From assembly GCF_028292965.1 (NCBI RefSeq), contig NZ_JAQGLG010000008.1, positions 1-33,055 on the forward strand: DNA of 33,055 nucleotides, given 5' to 3'. Made by a program: the position numbers and the translations under genes. Below the pieces are notes generated by a model. That model saw only the letters and a list, made by a program, of their open reading frames with translations. It did not search any database and was not told the DNA's origin. Positions 6,539 through 13,825 of the stretch are shown here, piece after piece. The DNA comes from Sphingomonas bacterium. Lineage in GTDB: Bacteria; Pseudomonadota; Alphaproteobacteria; Sphingomonadales; Sphingomonadaceae. How positions within the stretch are numbered: position 1 is the stretch's first letter; each line of letters starts with the position of its first letter.

Positions 6539-7474
6539 ATGCGCGCATTCATCTTTCCCGGGCAGGGCAGCCAGGCCGTCGGCATGGGCAAGGCGCTCGC
6601 CGAGGCCAGTGCGATCGCGCGCGCCGTGTTTCAGGAAGTCGACGAAGCGCTCGGCCAGCATCTCTCGCGCCTGATGTTCGAAGGGCCGCCCGAGGACCTC
6701 CAACTGACCGAGAATGCCCAGCCGGCGATCATGGCCAACGCCATCGCCACCTTGCGCGTGCTGGAGAAGGAAGGCGGCATCCGCCTCGCCGACAAGGCCG
6801 ATTATGTCGCAGGCCATTCGCTCGGCGAATATAGCGCGCTGTGCGCCGCCGGCGCGCTCGATCTCGCCACCACCGCGCTGCTGCTCAAACATCGTGGCCT
6901 GGCGATGCAGGCCGCCGTGCCTGTGGGCGAGGGCGGGATGGCCGCATTGCTCGGCGCCGATGTCGACAAGGCCCGCATCATCGCCAACGCCGCCGCCGAG
7001 GGCCAGGTCTGCACCGTCGCCAACGACAATGATCCATCGCAGGTGGTCATTTCCGGTGCGCTCGCCGCGATCGAAAGGGCGGTGGCCATCGCCAAGGAAT
7101 ATGGCGCCAAGCGGGCGATCCTGCTGCCGGTCTCGGCCCCGTTCCACTGCCCGCTGATGCAGCCCGCCGCCGACGCGATGGAAAAGGCGCTCGGCAATGC
7201 CCGCATCGACACGCCGCTGGTCCCGGTCTTCGCCAACGTCACCGCCCAGCCGGTCGGCGACGTCGACACCATCCGCCGCCTGCTGGTCGAGCAGGTCACC
7301 GGCATGGTGCGCTGGCGCGAATCGGTGCTGAACATGGCCGACACCGGCGTCGAGCGTTTCGTCGAATTCGGCGGCAAGGTCCTCGCCCCGATGGTCAAGC
7401 GCATCACCCCCGACGTCGACGCGACCAGCGTGGTGACGATGGAGGACATCGAGGCTTTGGCTAAGTCGCTTTAA
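6539..7474 (+). CDS. fabD: Malonyl-CoA:ACP transacylase FabD
   Basis: 311 residues, the normal length. It starts MRAFIFPGQGSQAVGMG, with the GQGSQ oxyanion-hole motif. The nucleophile elbow is GHSLGE (Ser94), the substrate-carboxylate Arg is R119 (KHRG), and the catalytic His is H203 in APFHCPLM. FabD moves malonyl from CoA to holo-ACP and so supplies the chain-extension unit used by FabF. It heads the cluster fabD-fabG-acpP-fabF. In this genome a GxxExxY cassette with terminal inverted repeats begins 6 bp after its stop codon, between fabD and fabG. Confidence 0.97.
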   Translation: MRAFIFPGQGSQAVGMGKALAEASAIARAVFQEVDEALGQHLSRLMFEGPPEDLQLTENAQPAIMANAIATLRVLEKEGGIRLADKADYVAGHSLGEYSALCAAGALDLATTALLLKHRGLAMQAAVPVGEGGMAALLGADVDKARIIANAAAEGQVCTVANDNDPSQVVISGALAAIERAVAIAKEYGAKRAILLPVSAPFHCPLMQPAADAMEKALGNARIDTPLVPVFANVTAQPVGDVDTIRRLLVEQVTGMVRWRESVLNMADTGVERFVEFGGKVLAPMVKRITPDVDATSVVTMEDIEALAKSL

Positions 7475-7480
7475 CAGAGG

Positions 7481-7511
7481 TTTGTTCACGCGGAGACGCG
7501 GAGGCGCGGAG
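7481..7511. repeat. Left terminal inverted repeat of the GxxExxY cassette
   Basis: 31 bp, starting TTTGTTCACG and continuing as three 8-bp CGCGGAG-N units. It matches the reverse complement of 7900-7930 at 30 of 31 positions (mismatch at position 24). Its inner end supplies the GGAG ribosome binding site for the gene inside. Confidence 0.9.
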
Positions 7512-7516
7512 AAGAA

Positions 7517-7936
7517 GTGCGGGATATCGAGCAAGTCAGCGGAGATGTCGTCGATCTGGCCTATCGGCTGCATCGAGACCTCGGTCCTGGCTTGCTCGAA
7601 AGCGTTTACGAGGCCGTCATGGCGGCGAAACTCGCCAAGATGGGCTACGCCGTCGTTCGACAGCAACCCGTTGATATCGAATACGATGATTTGCGTTTCG
7701 AAGCCGCTTTCAAGATTGATTTGCTCGTCGACGGGCGGTTGGTCGTGGAAATCAAATCCGTCGAGAGGCTCAATGCCGCCCATGGCAAGCAGCTGCTGAC
7801 TTATTTGCGATTGACGAAGCAACCGGTCGGACTGCTCATCAATTTCGGCGGTGCCACGCTGAAGGAGGGACTCCACCGCGTCGTCAACGAATATACTCCC
7901 TCCGCGTCTCCGCGTCTCCGCGTGAACAAAATATAA
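7517..7936 (+). CDS. GxxExxY-family protein (PD-(D/E)XK nuclease-like)
   Basis: 139 residues from GTG 7517, with GGAGA at 7508-7512 as the ribosome binding site. The defining motif G25-L-L-E28-S-V-Y31 is present in DLGPGLLESVYEAVM. A PD-(D/E)XK-like core follows: FKIDLLVDG, then LVVEIKSVE (Asp...Glu-x-Lys). A hydrophobic strand LLINFGGATLKEG closes the fold. The family is annotated as nuclease-like on this core, but I know of no firmly established biochemical role. The last ~13 residues (TPSASPRLRVNKI) are encoded by the right inverted repeat. Gene plus repeats form a compact unit between fabD and fabG; its TAA overlaps the fabG Shine-Dalgarno. Confidence 0.9.
   Translation: MRDIEQVSGDVVDLAYRLHRDLGPGLLESVYEAVMAAKLAKMGYAVVRQQPVDIEYDDLRFEAAFKIDLLVDGRLVVEIKSVERLNAAHGKQLLTYLRLTKQPVGLLINFGGATLKEGLHRVVNEYTPSASPRLRVNKI
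7900..7930. repeat. Right terminal inverted repeat of the GxxExxY cassette
   Basis: 31 bp ending in CGTGAACAAA, the inverted partner of 7481-7511. It lies within the 3' end of the GxxExxY reading frame. No flanking target-site duplication could be recognised: the outer bases are CAGAGG on the left and ATATAA on the right. Confidence 0.9.
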
Positions 7937-7947
7937 GGAAGATAGAC

Positions 7948-8688
7948 ATGTTCGACCTCACAGGCATGACCGCCCTCGTCACCGGTGCCTCGGGCGGGAT
8001 CGGTTCGGCAATCGCCCATGCATTGGCCGGGCAGGGCGCCCGCCTTGCCGTATCCGGTTCCAATGCCGAGAAGCTCGAGGCGTTCCGTGCCTCGCTCGGC
8101 GGCGACCATGTCGCCCTGCCGTGCGATCTGGGTGACGGCGCGGCGGTCGATGCGCTGGTGCCGAGCGCGGTCGAGGCGCTCGGCGGCAAGCTCGATATTC
8201 TCGTCAACAATGCCGGCGTGACGCGCGACAATCTCGCCATGCGCATGAAGGACGAGGAATGGGACACGGTGATCCGCGTCAACCTCGAAGCAGCCTTTCG
8301 GCTGATCCGCGCTGCCGCCCGGCCGATGATGAAGGCGCGCTACGGCCGCGTCATCTCGATCACCTCGGTGGTCGGCACCACCGGCAACCCGGGCCAGGCC
8401 AATTACGCCGCCTCCAAGGCAGGCCTGGTCGGCATGTCCAAGGCGCTGGCGCAGGAACTGGCCAGCCGCAACATCACCGTCAATTGCGTGGCGCCTGGCT
8501 TCATCCGCTCGGCCATGACCGACGGCCTGCCCGAGGCGCAGAAGGCCGCGCTGCTGACGAAGATTCCGGCCGGTGATCTCGGCGACGGCACCGATATCGG
8601 TGCGGCGGTCGTCTATCTCGCCAGCAAAGAAGCAGGCTACGTCACCGGCCAGACCTTGCACGTCAACGGCGGAATGGCGATGATCTGA
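7948..8688 (+). CDS. fabG: 3-oxoacyl-ACP reductase FabG
   Basis: 246 residues, a typical short-chain dehydrogenase. The cofactor motif is TGASGGIG (residues 12-19), and the structural NNAG is at 87-90. The catalytic set is Asn112 (VNLEA), Ser140 (SITS), Tyr153 and Lys157 (YAASK). FabG uses NADPH to reduce beta-ketoacyl-ACP in each elongation cycle. The close match to FabG sequences (NPGQANYAASKAG, GFIRSAMTD) and the place between fabD and acpP separate it from general SDRs. AAGGAAG at 7935-7941 is the ribosome binding site, directly outside the GxxExxY cassette. Confidence 0.95.
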   Translation: MFDLTGMTALVTGASGGIGSAIAHALAGQGARLAVSGSNAEKLEAFRASLGGDHVALPCDLGDGAAVDALVPSAVEALGGKLDILVNNAGVTRDNLAMRMKDEEWDTVIRVNLEAAFRLIRAAARPMMKARYGRVISITSVVGTTGNPGQANYAASKAGLVGMSKALAQELASRNITVNCVAPGFIRSAMTDGLPEAQKAALLTKIPAGDLGDGTDIGAAVVYLASKEAGYVTGQTLHVNGGMAMI

Positions 8689-8729
8689 CGCATCGGCCCG
8701 GCACCTGCTGGGCAACGGGGGGAAGAAAT

Positions 8730-9287
8730 ATGCGTATCATTACGGCGTTGCCGCTGGCGGCGGCGATTCTGCTCGCGTCACCGGCGTTGGCCCGGGATAG
8801 TCGGCCGGTGGCGTGCATCTATGCCAAGGCCATGCGGGTCAAACGGCCCGACCTGCTCGCACTGGTGCGCAGCGGCTTCAGGCCGGTGAGCGGCGCCGAG
8901 AAGGACGCCATGATGACCCTGGGCGAGGGCGTCACGGCATGCCGCGGCCAATATGGCTGGTCCGAAAAGAAGCAAGGCATCGCGCTGCGCTATCTCAGCG
9001 CGACCGTGCTGCGCGAGGATGCGGTGTATCAGGGCAAGAAGTTCGGCCTGACCGACGAGATGCTGACCGGGCTGGTTGGCACGCTCGATGCGGCAGGCCG
9101 CACCGCGTATCTCGCCGGACAGCCCGGTGCAGTGCTCAGCGCCGCTGCCTTTGCCTATCTCAAAAATGCTGGTCTGGTCACGGACGCGCTCACGCCAGAC
9201 GACAGCGCCGTACTGAACCACGCGATCGCCGAAGGCGTGACCGGAATCGTCGCGCAACAGGATGCGGAGAAAGATTACGCCGCCTGA
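8730..9287 (+). CDS. Secreted protein of unknown function
   Basis: 185 residues with a clear signal peptide: MRIITALPLAAAILLASPALA, then RDSRP. GGGGGGAAG lies a few bases upstream of the ATG. The mature part has two cysteines (CIYAK and CRGQY), which could form a disulfide, and is mostly alpha-helical in appearance with many Ala/Leu segments. No catalytic motif was recognised. It sits between fabG and acpP in the same orientation, 41 bp after fabG, so it may be co-transcribed, but acpP has its own promoter candidate. It may be a periplasmic protein confined to sphingomonads; I cannot name its family. Confidence 0.75.
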   Translation: MRIITALPLAAAILLASPALARDSRPVACIYAKAMRVKRPDLLALVRSGFRPVSGAEKDAMMTLGEGVTACRGQYGWSEKKQGIALRYLSATVLREDAVYQGKKFGLTDEMLTGLVGTLDAAGRTAYLAGQPGAVLSAAAFAYLKNAGLVTDALTPDDSAVLNHAIAEGVTGIVAQQDAEKDYAA

Positions 9288-9303
9288 TCGACATCCGCAC
9301 CCC

Positions 9304-9332
9304 TTGCGCCGCCCCTAAGGGCGTTCTACGTG
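9304..9332 (+). promoter_or_regulatory. Candidate acpP promoter with a palindrome in the spacer
   Basis: TTGCGC (9304-9309) and TACGTG (9327-9332) are 17 bp apart. The spacer contains the palindrome CGCCC-CTAA-GGGCG (9310-9323), which may be an operator or a weak terminator hairpin for the gene upstream. Confidence 0.45.
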
Positions 9333-9374
9333 CGTTCAGCAACACACAGACCCCCAAGCAGAGAGGGAATTAAC

Positions 9375-9611
9375 ATGAGCGAGACTGCCGATCGCGTGAA
9401 GAAGATCGTCGTCGAGCATCTCGGTGTCGACGCCGACAAGGTGACCGAAGATGCGAGCTTCATCGATGATCTGGGCGCAGACAGCCTCGACATCGTTGAA
9501 CTGGTGATGGCATTCGAAGAAGAATTCGGTGTCGAGATCCCTGACGACGCCGCTGAGAAGATCACGACCGTCAAGGACGCGATCACTTTCATTGACGAGC
9601 ACAAGGCCTGA
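9375..9611 (+). CDS. acpP: Acyl carrier protein
   Basis: 78 residues from ATG 9375, chosen because it gives the standard ACP N-terminus [18 protein letters not shown] and GAGAGGGAAT precedes it. The phosphopantetheine attachment site is Ser37 in [12 protein letters not shown]. The protein is small, acidic and helical, as expected. Holo-ACP carries the growing acyl chain among FabD, FabG and FabF, encoded beside it. It is probably the most strongly expressed gene of the cluster and has its own promoter and terminator candidates. Confidence 0.97.
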   Translation: MSETADRVKKIVVEHLGVDADKVTEDASFIDDLGADSLDIVELVMAFEEEFGVEIPDDAAEKITTVKDAITFIDEHKA

Positions 9612-9665
9612 ACGCCTGCGGGATCGCGGCAACGCGGCCCGTGCCCCAAGCGGGCGAATGATCAG

Positions 9666-9718
9666 GATCGGCTCCCCGTCCCAGGGCATAGCACGGGGCG
9701 GGGGGCCGATTTCCGTTT
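9666..9718 (+). terminator. Probable acpP terminator
   Basis: ATCGGCTCCCCGT (9667-9679) can pair with ACGGGGCGGGGGGCCGAT (9693-9710) with a small bulge, followed by TTCCGTTT. It lies 55 bp after acpP and would partly separate acpP from fabF transcription. Confidence 0.5.
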
Positions 9719-9723
9719 CGGAA

Positions 9724-9767
9724 CATCGCGCGAAAAAGTGGGAACCGGTTTTTCGCAACCAGCGATG
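9724..9767. repeat. Alphaproteobacterial GTGGGAACCGG dispersed repeat
   Basis: A nested palindrome: CATCGC...GCGATG outside, GCGAAAAA...TTTTTCGC inside, and the centre GTGGGAACCGG. AAAAGTGGGAACCGGTTTT-type elements are widely dispersed between genes in rhizobial and related alphaproteobacterial genomes (from memory). This copy lies between acpP and fabF. Confidence 0.75.
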
Positions 9768-9779
9768 TGACAACAAATG

Positions 9780-9801
9780 ATCGGAGCAGCACTGCTCCGA
9801 T
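9780..9801. repeat. Perfect 22-bp palindrome upstream of fabF
   Basis: ATCGGAGCAG and CTGCTCCGAT form a perfect 10-bp inverted repeat around CA. It ends just before the fabF ribosome binding site (GGAGAAA), so it could be an operator or a leader hairpin affecting fabF. It may also be part of the adjacent dispersed repeat. Confidence 0.7.
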
Positions 9802-9816
9802 AGAGTGGAGAAAGCC

Positions 9817-11076
9817 ATGCGTCGTGTCGTGGTAACAGGGTTGGGGCTGGTGACGCCGCTGGGTGCGGATGTCGAAACCGCCTGGGCCAATATCCTCGCC
9901 GCCAAATCGGGCGCGGCAACGATCACGCGTTTCGACGCGACTGATTACGCCTGCACCATAGCGTGTGAGGTCAAGCCGGCCGATCACCCCTATGGCTTCG
10001 ATCCGGGCAAGCGCGTCGACCACAAGGTCCAGCGCCAGGTCGACCCCTTCATCATCTTCGGCATCGATGCCGCCGGCCAGGCACTGGAAGACGCCGGCCT
10101 GACCGACATGACCGAGGAACAGCGTTATCGCGCCGGTTGCTCGATCGGTTCGGGCATCGGTGGCCTGCCCGGCATCGCCAGCGAATCGATCGTGCTGCAC
10201 GAAAAGGGTCCGCGTCGCGTCAGCCCGCACTTCGTTCATGGCCGCCTGATCAACCTGATCACCGGCCAGGTGCAGATCAAATACGGCCTGATGGGCCCCA
10301 ACCATGCCGTGGTCACCGCCTGCTCGACCGGTGCGCATTCGATCGGCGACGCCGCGCGGATGATCGCGATGGACGATGCCGACGTCATGCTGGCCGGCGG
10401 CGCCGAGGGCGCGATCTGCCCGCTCGGCATCGCCGGCTTCGCCCAGGCGCGCGCGCTGTCGACCAACTTCAACGCCACGCCGGAGCGCGCCAGCCGCCCC
10501 TATGACATCGACCGCGACGGCTTCGTCATGGGCGAGGGCGCCGGTGTAGTCTGCCTCGAGGAATATGAGCACGCTAAGGCGCGCGGCGCCAAGATCTATG
10601 CCGAGGTGATCGGTTACGGCCTGTCGGGCGACGCCTATCACGTCACGGCGCCGCATCCCGAAGGCTCGGGCGCGTTCCGCTCGATGGAAATGGCGATGCG
10701 GAAGTCGGGTCTGGCGCTATCGGACATCGATTACATCAACGCGCACGGTACCTCGACCCCGCTCGGCGACGAGCTCGAGCTCAACGCCGTGCGCCGCCTG
10801 TTCGGCAACAATATCGACACGCTGTCGATGAGCTCGACCAAGTCGGCGATCGGGCATCTGCTCGGCGGTGCCGGCGCGGTGGAGAGCATCTTCTGCATCC
10901 TCGCGCTGCGCGACCAGATCGTGCCGCCGACGCTCAACCTCGATAACCCGAGCGAGAATTGCGCCGGCGTCGACCTCGTTCCGCATGTCGCGAAGAAGCG
11001 TTCGGTCAAGGCGGTGCTCAACAACAGCTTCGGCTTTGGCGGCACCAACGCGTCGCTCGTCATGAAGGCGATCTGA
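9817..11076 (+). CDS. fabF: Beta-ketoacyl-ACP synthase II FabF
   Basis: 419 residues from ATG 9817, with GGAGAAA upstream; the family N-terminus MRRVVVTGLGLVTPLG supports this start over an in-frame GTG at 9805. The condensing-enzyme triad is Cys169 (TACSTGAHS), His310 (NAHGTSTPLGD) and His347 (GHLLGGAGAVE), with Lys342 in TKSAIGH. The ending FGFGGTNASLVM is the usual glycine-rich active-site loop. FabF condenses malonyl-ACP with acyl-ACP, taking C16:1 to C18:1 in temperature-responsive membranes. The next gene, mltG, follows after 6 bp, the usual fabF-mltG pairing. Confidence 0.97.
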   Translation: MRRVVVTGLGLVTPLGADVETAWANILAAKSGAATITRFDATDYACTIACEVKPADHPYGFDPGKRVDHKVQRQVDPFIIFGIDAAGQALEDAGLTDMTEEQRYRAGCSIGSGIGGLPGIASESIVLHEKGPRRVSPHFVHGRLINLITGQVQIKYGLMGPNHAVVTACSTGAHSIGDAARMIAMDDADVMLAGGAEGAICPLGIAGFAQARALSTNFNATPERASRPYDIDRDGFVMGEGAGVVCLEEYEHAKARGAKIYAEVIGYGLSGDAYHVTAPHPEGSGAFRSMEMAMRKSGLALSDIDYINAHGTSTPLGDELELNAVRRLFGNNIDTLSMSSTKSAIGHLLGGAGAVESIFCILALRDQIVPPTLNLDNPSENCAGVDLVPHVAKKRSVKAVLNNSFGFGGTNASLVMKAI

Positions 11077-11082
11077 CCGCTT

Positions 11083-12057
11083 ATGCGTCGCTCGCTCGGT
11101 TGCCTCGGCCTGTTGCTCATCCTGCTCGCCGTGGCCGCCGGGTTGAGCGCGAGCTATATGTGGGGCGGCAAGGGTCCGCTGACGCATAACATCACCGTCA
11201 CCGTCGCGCCGGGCAGCAGCCTGGCGGCCACATCGGACCAACTCGAAAAGGTCGGCGCGATTTCTTCGGCCAGCCGTTTCCGCCTGTTCGCGCGGTTCCT
11301 CGGCGGCGGCGGCGGAATAAAGGCGGGCGAATATCGGATCGCCGCGCATCTCAGCCAGTCCGATATCCTGCGCATTCTGCAGGGCACCAAGACCGTGCAG
11401 CGCCTCGTGACCATTCCGGAAGGCCGACCGGCAGTCGAGGTGCGAGACATCCTGATGAAGGAAGACGGCCTCACAGGCAGTGTCGAGGTGCCGGTCGAGG
11501 GCACGGTATTGCCCGACAGCTACGCCTATAAACGCGGCGACACGCGTGCCTTCATCCTCAAACGCATGCAGCATGCCATGGTCGCCTATCTCGCCACGGC
11601 GTGGGAAAAGCGCCAGCCCGGCATTGCAGTTACCACGCCGCGCGACGCGCTGATCCTCGCCTCGATCGTCGAGAAGGAAACCGCCCGGCCGGACGAGCGC
11701 CGGATGGTGGCAGCGGTCTATTCCAACCGCCTCAAGCGCGGCATGAAGCTGGAGGCCGATCCGACGATCATCTACCCGATCACCAAGGGTCGCGCGCTCG
11801 GCCGTCGCATCCTCCAGTCGGAGATCGATGCGAAGAACGATTACAACACCTATTCCATGACTGGCCTGCCCGCCGGGCCGATCTGCAACCCGGGCCGCGC
11901 CTCGATCGATGCGGTGCTCAACCCGGCACAATCCAATGCGATCTTCTTCGTCGCGGACGGCACCGGTGGCTCGGTGTTCTCGGACACCTATGCGCAGCAC
12001 AGCGTCAACGTCGACAAGTGGCGCGCGGTCAGGCGGGCACGGGGCGAGATTCCCTAA
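11083..12057 (+). CDS. mltG: Endolytic peptidoglycan transglycosylase MltG
   Basis: 324 residues. One N-terminal membrane anchor (residues ~6-26, GCLGLLLILLAVAAGLSASYM) leads into a periplasmic LysM-like part and the YceG catalytic domain. The catalytic-Glu motif ASIVEKETA (residues 193-201), the strand AAVYSNRLKRGMKLEADPTIIY and GLPAGPICNPG are all family signatures. MltG cuts nascent glycan strands inside the chain and is thought to set strand length at the inner membrane. It follows fabF with a 6-bp gap and no separate promoter, so co-transcription is likely. A paired-hairpin repeat follows its stop. Confidence 0.95.
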   Translation: MRRSLGCLGLLLILLAVAAGLSASYMWGGKGPLTHNITVTVAPGSSLAATSDQLEKVGAISSASRFRLFARFLGGGGGIKAGEYRIAAHLSQSDILRILQGTKTVQRLVTIPEGRPAVEVRDILMKEDGLTGSVEVPVEGTVLPDSYAYKRGDTRAFILKRMQHAMVAYLATAWEKRQPGIAVTTPRDALILASIVEKETARPDERRMVAAVYSNRLKRGMKLEADPTIIYPITKGRALGRRILQSEIDAKNDYNTYSMTGLPAGPICNPGRASIDAVLNPAQSNAIFFVADGTGGSVFSDTYAQHSVNVDKWRAVRRARGEIP

Positions 12058-12113
12058 GTGTCAGCGCTATCTTTCAGCCCCAGTTACCAACCGCCTGATA
12101 GATCATGACCCTT

Positions 12114-12209
12114 CGTCACCCCGGACTTGTTCCGGGGTCCACCGGCCCGCAAGAGCATCGGCTGCTGCGTTCGCCGCACAGTGGATGCCGGAACAAGTCC
12201 GGGGTGACG
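12114..12209. repeat. Inverted pair of CGTCACCCCGGAC hairpin repeats
   Basis: The 29-bp arms 12114-12142 and 12181-12209 are inverted copies with 2 mismatches. Each starts CGTCACCCCGGAC, folds alone as CCCCGGA-CTTGT-TCCGGGG, and ends TCCAC. The layout (hairpin plus TCCA, in inverted pairs) matches the other REP-like copies here. It lies between convergent mltG and eda and may help terminate both. Confidence 0.85.
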
Positions 12210-12252
12210 GATTTGATTTGCCGGTTCATTCAGACAATTGCCGACGAACCGC

Positions 12253-12858
12253 TCACCCGCGCAATGCCGACGCCGCGCGCGCCTTTGCCTCGACATCGGC
12301 CATCGATCCGCCCGTCACCCAACTGCCGCCGACGCACAACACCGGCGCGAACGCGAGCCATTCGGGCGCGCTCGCCTCGGTGATGCCGCCGGTAGGGCAG
12401 AAGCTGCACTGGTAGAAGGGCGCGGCAAGCGCCTTCAGTGCCTTCAGGCCACCATTGGCCTCGGCCGGGAAGAACTTGAAGTGCGTCAGGCCGAGATCGA
12501 GCCCGGTCATGATGTCGGCTGCATTGGCGGTCCCCGGCAGGAACGGCACGCCGCTGGCGATGATCGGGTCGGCGAGGCGCTCGGTCAGGCCGGGCGAGAC
12601 GATGAACTCTGCGCCCGCGTCCATCGCCTGCGCGAACTGCGCGGCGTTGACCACCGTGCCGGCGCCGACGATCGCGCCGGGCACCTTCTTCATCTCGCGG
12701 ATCGCCTCGAGTGCCGCGCCGGTGCGCATCGTCACCTCGAGTACACGCAGGCCGCCCGCGACCAGCGCCTCGGCCAGCGGCCGGGCAGTCGCGGCGTCGT
12801 CGATCACCAACACGGGGATGACCGCGCTGGTGCGCATGATGTCGGCGATATCGGTCAT
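12253..12858 (-). CDS. eda: KDPG aldolase (2-dehydro-3-deoxy-phosphogluconate aldolase)
   Basis: 201 residues from the ATG at 12856-12858, which overlaps the glk stop as ATGA. The (beta/alpha)8 class I aldolase motifs are present: VLEVTMRT (Glu of the active site), GAGTVV, SPGL, and the Schiff-base strand HFKFFPAEANGG (Lys). The end carries CPTGGI and GGSWV. Eda splits 2-keto-3-deoxy-6-phosphogluconate into pyruvate and glyceraldehyde 3-phosphate, the last Entner-Doudoroff step. It is the last gene of zwf-pgl-edd-glk-eda and is translationally coupled to glk. Confidence 0.95.
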   Translation of the reverse strand: MTDIADIMRTSAVIPVLVIDDAATARPLAEALVAGGLRVLEVTMRTGAALEAIREMKKVPGAIVGAGTVVNAAQFAQAMDAGAEFIVSPGLTERLADPIIASGVPFLPGTANAADIMTGLDLGLTHFKFFPAEANGGLKALKALAAPFYQCSFCPTGGITEASAPEWLAFAPVLCVGGSWVTGGSMADVEAKARAASALRG

Positions 12859-13823
12859 CGGGCGTGATCCTGGGCAAAGGCAGCGGCGGCCCCGAACAGG
12901 CCGGGCTGGGGGTGGGTGATGAGCTTGACCGGCAGCGCCGCCATCAGTGACTTGAACCGGCCCTTGGCCGTGAAGCGCTCGCCGAAACCGGAGCGCGCGA
13001 GATGGTCCTTGAGGCGCAGGCCGAGCCCGCCGGCGATGACCACGCCCTCGGCGCCGTGCGCCAGCGCAAGATCGCCCGCCACCGCGCCGAGGCACAGGCA
13101 AAAGCGGTCGAGCGCGGCGAGCGCGAGGCTGTCCTCGCCCTCCAGCGCTTCGGTCCAGATCGCCTTGTCGTCGAGCCGCTGCACCGCGCGGCCCTCGATC
13201 TCGGCCAGCGTCTCGTAAATCGCGACGATACCCGGGCCGGCGACGATGCGTTCGGCCGAGACGCGATTGAAGGTCTTGCGCAGGCGCGCGAGCATCGCAT
13301 CCTCGATCGCGTCGAGCGGCGCGAAGTCGGTATGGCCGCCTTCGGTTTCCAGCACGTTATAGCCGTGATCGGCGCGCAGCACCTGCGCGACGCCGAGCCC
13401 TGTGCCGGGTCCGCATACCGTGATCACGCCGTACGCTGGGAAGGGCTCATCCGGGCCGTAGAGGTGCAGGAAGTCTGCATGCGGCAACTGCGCCACGGCA
13501 TGGCCGATCGCGCCGAAATCGTTGATCAGCACATAGTCGTCGACCGACAGCCGTTCCTTGACCAGCGCCGGCCGGATGATCCACGGATTGTTGGTCAGCT
13601 TGATGATCTCGCCGCCGATCGGCGAGGCCACCGCGATCGCGGCGGCGCGGGGCAGGGGGCTGCCCCGTTGCTCGCCGAATGCCTGCCAGGCGGTCTGTAG
13701 CGAGGCATGCTCGGCGGTCTTGAGCGTGGTTGCCTCGCCGAGCGACACGACCTTGCCCTTCGCCACCTCGGCGATGGCGAAGCGCGCGTGCGTTCCGCCG
13801 ATATCGACCGCGACGACCTGCAT
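12855..13823 (-). CDS. glk: Glucokinase (Glk family)
   Basis: 322 residues from the ATG at 13821-13823, two bases after the edd TGA; MQVVAVDIGGTHARFAIAEV is the expected N-terminus with the ATP phosphate loop DIGGTHARF. LINDFGAIGHAV holds the catalytic Asp region, and VCGPGTGLGVA plus ETEGGHTDFAP form the sugar site. This is the bacterial Glk type, not the ROK type. It phosphorylates cytoplasmic glucose to glucose 6-phosphate, the substrate of Zwf. That implies glucose enters unphosphorylated rather than by a PTS. The glk-after-edd order recalls glf-zwf-edd-glk of Zymomonas. Confidence 0.95.
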   Translation of the reverse strand: MQVVAVDIGGTHARFAIAEVAKGKVVSLGEATTLKTAEHASLQTAWQAFGEQRGSPLPRAAAIAVASPIGGEIIKLTNNPWIIRPALVKERLSVDDYVLINDFGAIGHAVAQLPHADFLHLYGPDEPFPAYGVITVCGPGTGLGVAQVLRADHGYNVLETEGGHTDFAPLDAIEDAMLARLRKTFNRVSAERIVAGPGIVAIYETLAEIEGRAVQRLDDKAIWTEALEGEDSLALAALDRFCLCLGAVAGDLALAHGAEGVVIAGGLGLRLKDHLARSGFGERFTAKGRFKSLMAALPVKLITHPQPGLFGAAAAFAQDHAR

Positions 13824-13825
13824 AC

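Noticed and set aside
7475..7947. Target-site duplication around the GxxExxY cassette
   Set aside because: The flanks CAGAGG and ATATAA share no direct repeat, so no insertion footprint can be claimed from this sequence alone.
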